From positions 1 through 59,183 of the forward strand of contig JANQEN010000033.1 in NCBI GenBank assembly GCA_028278335.1: DNA of 59,183 nucleotides. Direction: 5' to 3'. The notes below the pieces were generated by a model. It ran no database searches and was not told the origin of the DNA. It saw only the letters and a program-made list of their open reading frames with translations. Shown one piece after another: positions 1 to 9,428 of the stretch (within the stretch, counting starts at the first letter, position 1; the number at the start of each line of letters is the position of its first letter). The position numbers and the translations under genes were made by a program. Origin of the DNA: Chitinivibrionales bacterium. Lineage in GTDB: Bacteria > Fibrobacterota > Chitinivibrionia > Chitinivibrionales > JANQEN01.

Positions 1-63
1 AAGTCTTACTAAATCATAATCTTGCACTTCTGCATCTACTCCTACTGCATAGTCTGGGTTAAA
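1..63 (-). repeat. End of a 174-bp-type palindromic-ended element
   Basis: These bases match, with a few differences, the reverse complement of 47521-47583, which is one end of a complete copy at 47521-47694. The terminal motif CTGGGTT is at 54-60. The rest of this copy lies outside the window. The other end of an element of the same family begins at 59055. Confidence 0.8.
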
Positions 64-111
64 GAGTTCCATGGGGGCGTACGTTACAAATTTGACAGAT
101 ACGATTACAGG

Positions 112-127
112 TGGTTCCTTCGGGAAC
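112..127 (+). promoter_or_regulatory. UUCG-loop hairpin in the protease leader
   Basis: GGTTCC-TTCG-GGAACC forms a perfect 6-bp stem closed by a UUCG tetraloop, 24 bases before the chosen start codon of the protease. It has no U-tract, so it is not a normal terminator. It could stabilise the 5' end of the mRNA. I could not match it to a known riboswitch. Confidence 0.4.
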
Positions 128-151
128 CTGAGAAAAGCAGAGAAAGGAACA

Positions 152-3004
152 ATGATGCGTACGATATTTACATTGCTATGTGTACTACACATGACACTAT
201 CTTTACAGGCGAGGATGTCACAGGAGTTGGTCCAGGAAATAAGCGAAGCCCACTCTCAACAGAAAGTGCCCTGTATAGTTCTCTTAAAATCAACGTATCC
301 TTTTAAGGAGATGAAGTTTACCAGTGCTAAAAACAAGATTGAATCATATAAATACCTAGCTCAGGAGAGTCAAAAGGCTGTGGTGTCCTGGCTTTCAGAA
401 AAGGGCAGTAAGGCAGAAATCTGCAAACAATATTGGGTGCTCAATGGGCTTTTTGTAAAGGCAACACCGGCAATTATTAATGAGCTATCTCAAAGACCGG
501 ATGTGGCAAAAGTATATCATGATGAGGTCGTGTCAATTGTTACCCCTACAGAGAACTCCTATAAGGCATTAGCAAAGGGGGTTGCCTGGGGGGTTAAAAA
601 AATTGAGGCAGATAAATGTTGGGATGCCGGCTATACTGGTCAGGGTATTATTATTGGTATCATTGATACTGGTGTTGATTCCAAACATCCTGCACTAAAG
701 GACAAGTGGTCTGGTCATTGGTTTGTCGGAGATGGTATGCCGCCATCAGAGGAACCCTACGATGACAATAAGCATGGTACTCATTGTGCGGGCTCAATTT
801 TAGGCGGAGATGGTCTTGGCAATTTTGAAGAGGATATTGGTGTAGCGCCGGGTGCAAAATATGCCGCAGCCAAGGCCCTTAACTCAGGTGGGTCAGGCTC
901 CTCCAATGTTCTCATTGCGTCGCTTCAGTTTATGGCCGACCTAAAAAGCACTGTTGATATCAAGGCTGTCTCTAATTCTTGGGCCGGTAATGGGGGGTCA
1001 GACTTCTACTTTGAAGTGATAAAGACCATGCGCTCATTAAATATTGTACCCATTTTTGCCAATGGTAATAACGGCTCACAGGGACCGGGGTCAGTACAGT
1101 CTCCCGGTGATTATCCCAATGTTATTGGTGTGGGTGCTACAGATAGTGAGGACCGTATAGGAAGTTTCTCTTCCTTAGGACCTGCGCCAAACAAAGCACC
1201 CTTTAACGATCGTACCATCTGGTATCGTGGTGATTGGGATTTTATTAAACCAAATATTAGTGCACCCGGTGTGGCTATTCATTCATCAGTCCCTAATGGA
1301 GGATATTCATCCCTTAATGGAACCTCCATGGCAACTCCCCATTTGTGTGGTGTTGTTGCTCTGCTCTTTCAGAAAAACCGTAATTTGACACCAGAGATGG
1401 TGTATAACTTGCTTCTTGACAATGCAGACAAACCCACCGGTGCTGGAAGTTATCCCAATAACACCTTTGGCTGGGGACGAGTCAATGCGCTAAAATCAGT
1501 GCAAGCGACCCCGACAATGGATCAACCATGGATCTATGTGTCAAAAAAGGAGATGGCCGATTTGGCACCCGGTAAATCTGTTGACTTAACTATAACCCTG
1601 TCAAATTTAGGTGGCTCTGACGCCTTAAATACCACAGGAAAACTTGTTGCTCTGGATAATTATGTGTGGGTTGAACAGACAAACTACTCCTTTGGCAACC
1701 TGAAACCAAAGGATGAAGCCTCAAACAATTCCAAACCCTATAAGGTATTTACACACTCCTTAACGCCACAGGGACACCAGGGACGATTAGGGCTTATACT
1801 TCACGCTGACGGTGCGCATGATACTTTGGATTATGATGATACGGTTGAGATATCCTTTGTTATTGGTGAAGCCCCCAAACCGCATGTTATCTATGAAGAA
1901 GACTTTGAATATTCCGGAAGTGTGGACAGTTTTTCACTCTGTTGGAAAACAACCGGCAATTGGTCTCGAGGAGTTGATGTGAGCCATTCCAATACTCACT
2001 CCGTGTCAAGTGGTGAGTTCACCAAGTCCAATAGTTTAGAACTTAAAAACGGTATTGATCTCTCTGCACACCATAATCCAAATCTTGTACTCTGGGGAAG
2101 TGACAAGGTTAGGTGGCCCGAGGAGTGGAAAAAAGTAGAGATCTCTTTGTCAACCGATGGTGGTAATGATTGGAAAAAGATTTTTTCCTATAATGGTACT
2201 AAAAATAGCAACACCAAATGGGCTTCTCATCAAGTGCCACTCTCCGATTATACAAAAAAGAATGTTACGTTAAAATTTGTTGCCGGTGGCATTGGCAATG
2301 TCAGAGAAGCAACCTTTTGGATAGATGATATATGCATTGAGGTTCCCTATGATAATGCACCACCCTACTTTGCAAACACAACGCTCTGGGGAGAGACCTA
2401 TAAAACAGGACCCTTTGAGGTTAAATCAACTATTACCGATGCCAATAACGTTGCAGAGGCTAATCTCTACTATCGCGTCAAGGGAGGGACCTGGGAAAAG
2501 CTCACTATGAAGGATCAGGGAAATGATCTCTATAGCGCTTCTATCCCGGCACAAAATAGTAATGGCAAAATTGATTATTATCTTGAGGCAGTTGATACTT
2601 GGCATGTTGGTTCAGCAAACAAGGGCACCTTTCCCATTGGTGCAGGTCAAGATAAGGGATTCCACTCCTTTGTCTATGGATCAACTAGCATTAAAAACAG
2701 AGCAGAATCAATCACACTTTCCTCTTTGGTTTCTTCGATTGGCTCTGGTCTTGTACGCATCAACTATTCCCTTCCTTCCACAATGCTGGTAACAATCGCA
2801 GTTCAGGATGTACGAGGAAGAGTTGTAGCAACACTACTCGATAAAGAAGTAAAAATGGGCAATCATGCTTTGCAGTGGAATAGTATGGTACAGAACAGTT
2901 TTGCCTCAGGACTCTATTTTATAAATATGGATGTAAAGGATGTAAAAGGAGCTGGTGCAAAAACAGTAGTTCGAAAAAGCAACAGAGTAATAATAGTTAA
3001 ATAG
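152..3004 (+). CDS. Secreted subtilisin-like serine protease (S8) with C-terminal sorting module
   Basis: The start is placed at ATG 152 because AAAGGA lies just upstream and the protein then opens with a normal signal peptide (MMRTIFTLLCVLHMTLSLQA). The open frame reaches back to 71 but would add about 27 non-signal residues. An I9-type propeptide region precedes the catalytic domain. The triad is visible as D172 (IIDTG), H208 (HGTHCAG) and S392 (GTSMATPH). After it come a CARDB-like or immunoglobulin-like region and a concanavalin-like region. The last roughly 80 residues are a T9SS type-A/FlgD-like module ending in an ASGLYFI motif and a basic tail. The protein is therefore probably exported to the periplasm and then through the outer membrane. 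It is a single gene followed by a strong terminator. Confidence 0.93.
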   Translation: MMRTIFTLLCVLHMTLSLQARMSQELVQEISEAHSQQKVPCIVLLKSTYPFKEMKFTSAKNKIESYKYLAQESQKAVVSWLSEKGSKAEICKQYWVLNGLFVKATPAIINELSQRPDVAKVYHDEVVSIVTPTENSYKALAKGVAWGVKKIEADKCWDAGYTGQGIIIGIIDTGVDSKHPALKDKWSGHWFVGDGMPPSEEPYDDNKHGTHCAGSILGGDGLGNFEEDIGVAPGAKYAAAKALNSGGSGSSNVLIASLQFMADLKSTVDIKAVSNSWAGNGGSDFYFEVIKTMRSLNIVPIFANGNNGSQGPGSVQSPGDYPNVIGVGATDSEDRIGSFSSLGPAPNKAPFNDRTIWYRGDWDFIKPNISAPGVAIHSSVPNGGYSSLNGTSMATPHLCGVVALLFQKNRNLTPEMVYNLLLDNADKPTGAGSYPNNTFGWGRVNALKSVQATPTMDQPWIYVSKKEMADLAPGKSVDLTITLSNLGGSDALNTTGKLVALDNYVWVEQTNYSFGNLKPKDEASNNSKPYKVFTHSLTPQGHQGRLGLILHADGAHDTLDYDDTVEISFVIGEAPKPHVIYEEDFEYSGSVDSFSLCWKTTGNWSRGVDVSHSNTHSVSSGEFTKSNSLELKNGIDLSAHHNPNLVLWGSDKVRWPEEWKKVEISLSTDGGNDWKKIFSYNGTKNSNTKWASHQVPLSDYTKKNVTLKFVAGGIGNVREATFWIDDICIEVPYDNAPPYFANTTLWGETYKTGPFEVKSTITDANNVAEANLYYRVKGGTWEKLTMKDQGNDLYSASIPAQNSNGKIDYYLEAVDTWHVGSANKGTFPIGAGQDKGFHSFVYGSTSIKNRAESITLSSLVSSIGSGLVRINYSLPSTMLVTIAVQDVRGRVVATLLDKEVKMGNHALQWNSMVQNSFASGLYFINMDVKDVKGAGAKTVVRKSNRVIIVK

Positions 3005-3065
3005 AGTGGTTCGACATCATATAATGTGTCGATTATATGGTGTTTTTTGTGTGTAACCGTAAGAG

Positions 3066-3100
3066 GCTCTCTTCCAAATTTAGAAGAGAGCTTTTTTTTT
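3066..3100 (+). terminator. Rho-independent terminator of the S8 protease gene
   Basis: GCTCTCTTC (3066-3074) pairs perfectly with GAAGAGAGC (3083-3091) across an 8-nt loop and is followed by nine T. Confidence 0.93.
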
Positions 3101-3195
3101 GTAGGATATTAAATGATAAAAATAATGTCCTAAGAGAATGGTTCTGAACAAAGTGAAACACCACCATGTAGAGACTGATATGGCTGCATGATTAG

Positions 3196-3294
3196 ACTGT
3201 TTCTCAAAAGTTTTGTCCCATGATTTTTGACAAAACTCTTATAGAATCAGTGATGCCGCAACACAACATCGGACATAATTATTGAGAAGTGGTA
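3196..3294 (-). mobile_element. About 100-bp TA-flanked MITE, copy 1
   Basis: In reverse complement this reads TACCACTTCTCAA... to ...TTTGAGAAACAGT. It matches the copies at 45766-45865 and 52010-52109 over nearly its whole length. The termini are imperfect inverted repeats and the distal half folds into a long hairpin (GTTTTGTC/GACAAAAC arms). This copy is the most diverged of the three, and its outer TA at the left edge is altered. Confidence 0.75.
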
Positions 3295-3632
3295 TAAATC
3301 CCCAGCCAATCTCCATATTCAACTTACTTTATGATTACCGTGCTTCGCTCACATTGACAAATTAATACGTCTGCCATTTTCCATGCAATGCAGTATATCT
3401 ATCCACGGAGTCAAGTATGTTTTCAAATGAATTTACAGAAAAGAGGGGGAGTCTGTGAGATCACCTGAGAGTATTTGTTATCTGCTTGCCCACACTATCA
3501 GGTCAACCGATTAGGTGGAACTGGTAGTGTGGTTGCAAGCTGTTAAAAGACACGAAGGAAGCTCACGGCGGGGGGATTCCTCCCCCCGGCATAAATTTTT
3601 AATAGGAAATCAATGGTTTACGAAGAAATTTG
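3295..3632. other. Gene-free stretch with one strong hairpin
   Basis: No convincing coding frame is present. CGGGGGGA-TTCC-TCCCCCCG at 3569-3588 is a perfect 8-bp stem followed on the plus strand by GCATAAATTTTT, so it could be a weak terminator for leftover plus-strand transcription. Nothing else was identified. Confidence 0.45.
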
Positions 3633-4220
3633 TTATTCAGTATCGGTTGAATCTGCAGTCTCCTCTGCAGCTTTTCGTTCCGCTTCCAGTTGTGCCTCTT
3701 TCTCAGCCACACTTTTTAATGATGCCAATCCCTCTTCAAAGAAAGGACCGACCATACCATCCATCATCAAACCAAAATAACGGGCAACAATTTTCATGCC
3801 ATTGTCACCATAAAAGCCATTTGTAGCTTTTACACCTGCTTCTGTTTGCTCAAAGGTAAAGTAACCTGTAGCTGTGCCCATCTTACCAAAATCAAGGTGA
3901 GTTTTTGTTGATGTTGGTGGATTACTCTCAATGATCTCCTGACTACCATTGCCGGAGTTTTCACTGGTCCATTTTGATACTGCTCCTAAACCAGCGGTTA
4001 TTTCACCATAGGTGATTTTCATGGTGGGATCATTAGCCATCCAGGCGTTCCATGTTTCAGCTTTTTTAAGATCATTTACATGGTCAAACACAATTTCAAT
4101 TGGTGCATTTATCACAATTGATCGTTCAACCTGATATTTTGATGGTAAAAAGAGTCCAACAATAAAAAAGAGCGCAATCAGGGCGACGATTGAGAGAAGA
4201 ATCGCTTTTAGGATTTTCAT
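3633..4220 (-). CDS. Membrane-anchored SRPBCC (polyketide cyclase/START-like) protein
   Basis: 195 residues. One N-terminal transmembrane helix (about 4-26) is followed by an SRPBCC-type domain beginning with the characteristic ERSIVINAPIEIVFDHVNDL strand and helix, then WNAWMANDP. The family forms a helix-grip fold around a hydrophobic pocket, but ligands are diverse and none can be named here. The C-terminus is a charged Glu/Ala-rich tail (about 165-195). GGGGAGG sits 6-7 bases before the ATG. It stands alone, with no operon partner. Confidence 0.8.
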   Translation of the reverse strand: MKILKAILLSIVALIALFFIVGLFLPSKYQVERSIVINAPIEIVFDHVNDLKKAETWNAWMANDPTMKITYGEITAGLGAVSKWTSENSGNGSQEIIESNPPTSTKTHLDFGKMGTATGYFTFEQTEAGVKATNGFYGDNGMKIVARYFGLMMDGMVGPFFEEGLASLKSVAEKEAQLEAERKAAEETADSTDTE

Positions 4221-4371
4221 TTTCCACCTCCCCTTAGGGTTTGATAGTTACATTAAAAATGCATTAGAAATCAATATACATGAATTGTAAAAAGAGCAAC
4301 AAATATACCACAGGTTAAATTATTATATATTACTATAGAATTTAGCTTAAGATAGAACCTTAAAACAAGTT

Positions 4372-5679
4372 ATGTATGCCAAGCCAGAGCCAAAGATAGA
4401 TTCAACACAGGGGAAAAGAGCAGCGGCACACTCTTTTAAACCACATGGCCAACTGTCTCATAATGAGCACATTGAGACACCTTTTTCGAAATTCAATACA
4501 GGTAGCAAAGACTCTTATCCCCTACAGTATGTTCAATGTGATTTTCAAAAAAGTAGTGCCCCGGCTTCCAGTATTCTGGCTCCAGAGCAAAGCGAATTTG
4601 GAATAGATAGCCATCGGCTCAGTAGTATTGCCCAGACCACACCTTTTATTCAACGATATCAAGATGAATCTTATAGCACAGAAAAGGGTACATTTACCCT
4701 GTCCAATGATGAGACCCTTGCCTTAAAGAATGATGCAATAAAGCATGATCTCTATGCAAAAAGGGGTATGATAAAAAAATCTAATAGGATATTGAAAAAA
4801 TTGGACTCCGCACTTCGATTGGTTGAATCGAGCGAGACAATAAAAGTTGGGAAGAACAATAAAAAATTGGTAAAGATTAAGCCTAGAAATGTTAAGAATA
4901 AAACTCCTAATAAAAAGACTATGGAGATGACACTTCCTGCAAGCTGTGATGAAACTAATGTCGCGGTTGTTGGCACAAACCGGAGGCAAGCTGTCACGAA
5001 CAAGTTTAAGGTGCAAGGACATCCTTTTATCATGAAAGCAGAAATCATGATACCGTGGCTTTCTAAAGAAAGGAAAAGACTTGAACAGATAACTGGCCAT
5101 GCAGAAGCTCTAAAGGCCAAAAGAAAAATATCTCTTATTGATAGATCTCTGGCCAATGCCAAGGCACTAAGGAAAGAATTAGACTTGGCAAAAAAGGAGT
5201 ATGATTCAATTACAGAGAATGATCCTGACTATAAAATGAATAGAAAAGCAAAGGAGATTAAAATAAACAGCAAGCTTAAACAGTATTCTGATGAAACATG
5301 GACCTATTATAACAGCTTAAAAGATACTTCTGAGAAAGAGAAGATAGATAAAGAGTTGGGGATCAATCGATTTGCTAAACCGAAACTTGGACAAAGTTAT
5401 ACTATCATTAGAGGTGGAGCACGGGTGACCAAGGGTAGACCCTATCCATTTCATTGGGCTGCTGTGATCTTAGAAAGCAAAAACCGAGAGGATGTGGTTA
5501 CCCTAGAACATTTTGCTACAAAAAAAGATGCACCTGCGGATAATCGTTGGAAGTTTAGCATGTATGGTAAATCAGAAAAACAGCAAAACCAATCTTTCCA
5601 TCAAAAACACACTGAAAGCAAAAGAACAAACTTTTATGGCAAACACCCAGTCACTGTTGTAACAGAACCACATAGCTAG
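4372..5679 (+). CDS. Possible injection-system cargo or toxin, uncharacterised
   Basis: 435 residues with no signal peptide. The first roughly 100 residues are low-complexity, rich in Ser/His/Pro and end in TPFIQRYQDES. This resembles the disordered leaders of proteins associated with extracellular contractile injection systems (DUF4157-type neighbourhoods). The middle is strongly basic (KKSNRILKKLD, KNNKKLVKIKPR). The last roughly 110 residues form a compact domain with the pattern GQSYTI..GG, PFHWAAVILES, VVTLEHFA, DNRWKFSMYG, QSFHQKH and PVTVV. I recall this pattern from C-terminal domains of such proteins; the conserved His and Glu could be functional. No phage-tail genes are in the window. 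The start codon has a poor ribosome-binding site. Real gene: likely. Function: inference. Confidence 0.6.
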   Translation: MYAKPEPKIDSTQGKRAAAHSFKPHGQLSHNEHIETPFSKFNTGSKDSYPLQYVQCDFQKSSAPASSILAPEQSEFGIDSHRLSSIAQTTPFIQRYQDESYSTEKGTFTLSNDETLALKNDAIKHDLYAKRGMIKKSNRILKKLDSALRLVESSETIKVGKNNKKLVKIKPRNVKNKTPNKKTMEMTLPASCDETNVAVVGTNRRQAVTNKFKVQGHPFIMKAEIMIPWLSKERKRLEQITGHAEALKAKRKISLIDRSLANAKALRKELDLAKKEYDSITENDPDYKMNRKAKEIKINSKLKQYSDETWTYYNSLKDTSEKEKIDKELGINRFAKPKLGQSYTIIRGGARVTKGRPYPFHWAAVILESKNREDVVTLEHFATKKDAPADNRWKFSMYGKSEKQQNQSFHQKHTESKRTNFYGKHPVTVVTEPHS

Positions 5680-5846
5680 CACTATCAAATTTTTAAAAGG
5701 TATTATAATGTGAAAACATACAGGTTTGGAATGGTATAATTTATTTTATGACATACTTTGGATTTTATTTATAGTATAAATGACTATCACATATATTGTA
5801 TGTCCATGCAATTTTCGAATTGGATCATTTCATAAGGAATAATATA

Positions 5847-6632
5847 ATGATATTTAGGTTTAGAATCTATAATCAAAGGGTGAGTAAGTTATTGAGGATA
5901 GGGAGCATAAGCGTGCTGTTGCTTTTAAACGTAGCCTTGTCACAGGAAAATACTTCCGCAGACTCGCCTGATAAATCTCAAGAAACTTCTGATACTCTTC
6001 AAAACCAGACAGCTTCAGGGTCGGTGTTAGCAAAAAAGGTTGAGTCTCTATTTAAATCCGGTGATGCAATTGAGCTTGCTGTGTATCCTGATACTACCAG
6101 TTTTCCCAATGGGGTTTACCCTATTAATGATCAAGGATTTGCCTATTTTCCTGTTTTAGGGTATAAAAAGGTTGCTGGAAAATCAGCAAAAACTTTGGAG
6201 AAACTTCTTAAAGAGGCCTATGTTGATTTTCTTCCCCGCCCAAATATACAGGTTCGACCACTTATTCGTGTGAGCCTTATGGGTGGCTTTTTCCAGCCGG
6301 GACTGTATTGGATTGACCCAAAGGAAAATTTATGGAATTGTATTAAGCTTGCCGGTGGTACTGGCCGAGAAGATGGATTAGAAAAGATTCGCTGGCGCAG
6401 AAGCAATATTACGATTTCAAAGGAGTTGATCCCCTACATAGAATCTGGTAGGTCTCTTGAGGAGATTGGTTTTAAGTCCGGTGATCAACTTTTAGTCACC
6501 AGAAGACCGAAGCAACAATTTTGGGAGGTCTTTCGCACCGATGTTCTTCCTGTGCTGACCGTGACTCTTTCGGCCGTTGCCTCTGCAGCAACTGCCTATA
6601 TAGCCTATGAAACTTTTCAGGATCGACAATAA
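5847..6632 (+). CDS. Wza/BexD-like polysaccharide export outer-membrane protein
   Basis: The ATG at 5847 is preferred over the open frame from 5796 because AGGAA precedes it at normal spacing and the product then starts with a signal sequence (about residues 15-32). A poly_export domain follows (SGDAIELAVYPD... IQVRPL), then a single SLBB-like domain (VSLMGGFFQPGLYWIDP... LWNCIKLAGGTG). A hydrophobic helix near residues 228-250 (VLPVLTVTLSAVASAATAYIAY) could cross the outer membrane, as the C-terminal helix does in Wza. The next gene begins 5 bases later, so the two are co-transcribed. A TATAAT box lies at 5735-5740. Confidence 0.88.
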   Translation: MIFRFRIYNQRVSKLLRIGSISVLLLLNVALSQENTSADSPDKSQETSDTLQNQTASGSVLAKKVESLFKSGDAIELAVYPDTTSFPNGVYPINDQGFAYFPVLGYKKVAGKSAKTLEKLLKEAYVDFLPRPNIQVRPLIRVSLMGGFFQPGLYWIDPKENLWNCIKLAGGTGREDGLEKIRWRRSNITISKELIPYIESGRSLEEIGFKSGDQLLVTRRPKQQFWEVFRTDVLPVLTVTLSAVASAATAYIAYETFQDRQ

Positions 6633-6637
6633 CTATT

Positions 6638-8287
6638 ATGGAGCAACCAAAACCGACCCCGATTCGTGAGATAGATTTTCTCTACTATATTAAGCACTAT
6701 TTTTTAGTAATCTGGCGCTGGAAATGGTGGATACTCATTGCTGGACCGGTCGCTGCTGCTGTGGCCTTGGTTTACATGGTAAAGTTTGCACCACCGGAGC
6801 CCGAGCTGAGTACAACCACCCTTATTGGTATAGAAAATACGGCCAGTGCCTCGGCGGTCATGATGGATTTTGTAGAATTCGACAATAGTAAGGCCGAGTT
6901 GATAACAACCCGTTCCTTTTTATCTGATATTGTCAGTAAATTGTCTTTGCAAATGGTATTAAAGGAATATGCTCGCAGTGCGGTGTTTAAAACGGTATTG
7001 TCAGACAGTACAGCAAAGCCTGGTAAATATGTGCTTTCCCTTGATACGGATAATAACAAGATTTATACCATCTCCTATACAAATCGAAGATTGGGTTACA
7101 AAAACAAAGTAATATCAACCGGCAAAATTACCAACTTAGATCTCATTAAGCTACCGGGTATTTTTTTGGAGTTTTCCTCAAATTACCTCCAAGATCCCTT
7201 TCCCATTACCTTTTATATTGTGTCTGTCTACAAGGCGATTGATAATCTGCATGCTCAGCTTTCTATTAAGCGTCCCGATTTTAGAAGAAAGATGAATTAC
7301 ATAGAAGTGTCGCTTAGTGGTCGTGACTATAATTTAATAACTGAAATCTTAAATACAATTGCCGATGCCTTTGTTCAAAAGAAGCTCAACTTTAAGCGAC
7401 GAAAAGCCCTTAATGTGCTCAAGGCTTTGGAAAAACAGTACAAGAAGGCAAAGTATGGACTGAGTATTGCCGAAAGTCGACTACGGAGCTATCGTACGCA
7501 AAATCCCACTGTTGGCTTAACCCAAAATACTCAGCAAACAGTGAATTCTATGATCGAGATGGAAACCAATACCTTTGCCATAAAAAATTCTCTTAAGGAT
7601 GCTGAACGACTCTATGCCCGGTACCAAAAGACTGCTCCCAGCGATAAAATCCAAGTTGGGGAGGAGATTCTCATTTTTCTTAATACACAAAATAATACCA
7701 CATCACCGGTGCTCCAGTTAGAGTTGAATCGTCTGATTTCTGATCAGCGTGCCCTAAAGCAAAACCATATGGACGATCATCCCTCTTTACAAAAGAAACA
7801 AGAGGAAATTAACAGTGTCTTAGAGAAGGCTCACTTGGCACTAAACCAGTTTGTTCATACTACCCAGGATAAACTGTGGGAAAAGAATTCGGGAATGAAA
7901 TCGCTATCTCAAAAACTGCAACGTCTGCCCAGCAAGGAGTTGCAGCTAGCAGAATTGCAACGGCAGCACAAAGTTAATGCAGAAATTTATTCGACTGTAT
8001 TAGATCGATATAATAAGGCCAAAGTGGCCGAGACTGTCGAGGTTGCTGATACCTATGTTATGGATTATGCAGTTCCACCAATCCCTCCACCCACCAATCT
8101 ACTCGAACTGTTAGGTATGTGTTTGCTTATTGGCTTGGGTATTGCCTTTGCCCCCCCGGTTGTTTCGGATATGATTCGTAAAACCGCACGCACGGAGTTT
8201 GAATTACATAATATGACCGGTATGCTGGTATTGGAAAGTATTCCCAAAATCACCCCAAGAAAAATTAGTGCCCAAAGAAAAGATTGA
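6638..8287 (+). CDS. Wzz/CpsC-type polysaccharide co-polymerase
   Basis: 549 residues. A Wzz domain with a first transmembrane helix (about 26-50, WWILIAGPVAAAVALVYMV) is followed by a long periplasmic part dominated by coiled coil (about 250-465). A second transmembrane helix lies near 488-508, preceded by the proline-rich AVPPIPPPTN motif typical of PCP-2 co-polymerases. The cytoplasmic tail is short and has no kinase domain. The kinase is the separate downstream gene, the CpsC/CpsD arrangement rather than a fused Wzc. It should set chain length and couple inner-membrane assembly to the Wza-like channel upstream. Confidence 0.88.
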   Translation: MEQPKPTPIREIDFLYYIKHYFLVIWRWKWWILIAGPVAAAVALVYMVKFAPPEPELSTTTLIGIENTASASAVMMDFVEFDNSKAELITTRSFLSDIVSKLSLQMVLKEYARSAVFKTVLSDSTAKPGKYVLSLDTDNNKIYTISYTNRRLGYKNKVISTGKITNLDLIKLPGIFLEFSSNYLQDPFPITFYIVSVYKAIDNLHAQLSIKRPDFRRKMNYIEVSLSGRDYNLITEILNTIADAFVQKKLNFKRRKALNVLKALEKQYKKAKYGLSIAESRLRSYRTQNPTVGLTQNTQQTVNSMIEMETNTFAIKNSLKDAERLYARYQKTAPSDKIQVGEEILIFLNTQNNTTSPVLQLELNRLISDQRALKQNHMDDHPSLQKKQEEINSVLEKAHLALNQFVHTTQDKLWEKNSGMKSLSQKLQRLPSKELQLAELQRQHKVNAEIYSTVLDRYNKAKVAETVEVADTYVMDYAVPPIPPPTNLLELLGMCLLIGLGIAFAPPVVSDMIRKTARTEFELHNMTGMLVLESIPKITPRKISAQRKD

Positions 8288-8303
8288 TGAAAGGTGAATA
8301 ACC

Positions 8304-9428
8304 GTGACCTATAAATTAGTAATCAACCGGTGCCAGGATCAGCAGCTCGCTTCGCAGGCAGCAGAGGTGATTTCCCACTATTCCCATATTGAAGTGGCTG
8401 TTGTTTTAGAGACACTCCGTGAAAAAAATGTCTGCCTTAAGATACGGGGAGAGAAGGAGAACGCCCAGGTAATTAAAGACCAATTGGAAGCTGTTGGCAC
8501 CAGCTCTTCAATAGTTGATAGTGAAGAGCAGACACAACAGGAACCGGCAAAGATTGAGAAGAAGAAAAGTAAGGGTAAGAAAAAAAGAGAGATCTGTGAA
8601 AATCACTCTCAGTTGCATGATGTAAAAACTGATATTGTTATTTTTAAGGATAGTGCCACTGGAGCGCCTGTTCCTGCACAGGATGCAATTGAAGCAACCG
8701 AATCATCGAAAGCCAAAAAAAGTGACTCAAATACCCAGGAAGAGAATAAAGATAAGCTTATTACCAGCGAATTTAAGAATGAGTACGTAAAGGAACTTTT
8801 TCGCTCGTTACGAACCAAAATAGCAATGGGTTTATACAACAGTGCTGATAAAAGTATTGTGGTCTCTAGCTTAGATGCCAGTGCCGGCAAATCAACCATG
8901 GCCACCAATATTGCAATCTCCCATGCTTTACAAAATACCAATGTTCTTCTTATTGATGGTGATTTACGTCGTGGTGCTTTGCATAGTTTTTTTGATCTTT
9001 CTGCATCTCCCGGTCTTTCCGATGCACTGCGAGAGGAGACACCTCTTACTGAAGAGTATATCGATTCCTTTATTCTGGAAACAGAGGTCCCTAACTTATC
9101 AATCATTGCTGCTGGTGAGCACGTTGACAATTCCTCTGACCTGCTTAATTCGGTACGATTTAAAGAGCTTAAAGCCGCTTTGTCAACGAAGTTCGATCTG
9201 ATTATTATGGACACCCCACCTTTAGGAGCCTTAACCGATGCGGTTGTGGTAAGCGAATTCTTTTACAAATATATTATTATTGTAAAAGCAGGGGTAACCA
9301 ATGTTATCGATATGAAAAAGAAGATCAATGAGTATCCCATACTCAAGAAAAAGCTTTTAGGCCTGGTCCTCAATTATGCAATAATTGACAAAATGCGGTC
9401 CTATTATAAGTATTCGAAATATTATTAG
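8304..9428 (+). CDS. CpsD-type bacterial tyrosine kinase
   Basis: GTG start at 8304 behind AAAGGTG. Residues 1-160 form an unusual lysine-rich N-terminal extension of no recognised fold. The kinase domain has Walker A (SSLDASAGKST, 188-198), Walker A' (LLIDGDLRRG, 215-224) and Walker B (LIIMDTPP, 299-306). The very C-terminus is a tyrosine cluster (Y367, Y368, Y370, Y373, Y374), the usual autophosphorylation tail that controls interaction with the co-polymerase encoded 16 bases upstream. The Walker A has DASAGKST where most members have a Pro-Gly-Glu type sequence; the key GKST is intact. Confidence 0.9.
   Translation: MTYKLVINRCQDQQLASQAAEVISHYSHIEVAVVLETLREKNVCLKIRGEKENAQVIKDQLEAVGTSSSIVDSEEQTQQEPAKIEKKKSKGKKKREICENHSQLHDVKTDIVIFKDSATGAPVPAQDAIEATESSKAKKSDSNTQEENKDKLITSEFKNEYVKELFRSLRTKIAMGLYNSADKSIVVSSLDASAGKSTMATNIAISHALQNTNVLLIDGDLRRGALHSFFDLSASPGLSDALREETPLTEEYIDSFILETEVPNLSIIAAGEHVDNSSDLLNSVRFKELKAALSTKFDLIIMDTPPLGALTDAVVVSEFFYKYIIIVKAGVTNVIDMKKKINEYPILKKKLLGLVLNYAIIDKMRSYYKYSKYY

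Noticed and set aside
60..151. Riboswitch in the protease leader
   Set aside because: Only a UUCG hairpin could be supported; no GEMM, TPP, cobalamin or SAM core was found.
8609..9214. 201-codon minus-strand ORF
   Set aside because: It is antisense to the well-supported tyrosine kinase and has a serine/leucine-rich shadow composition.
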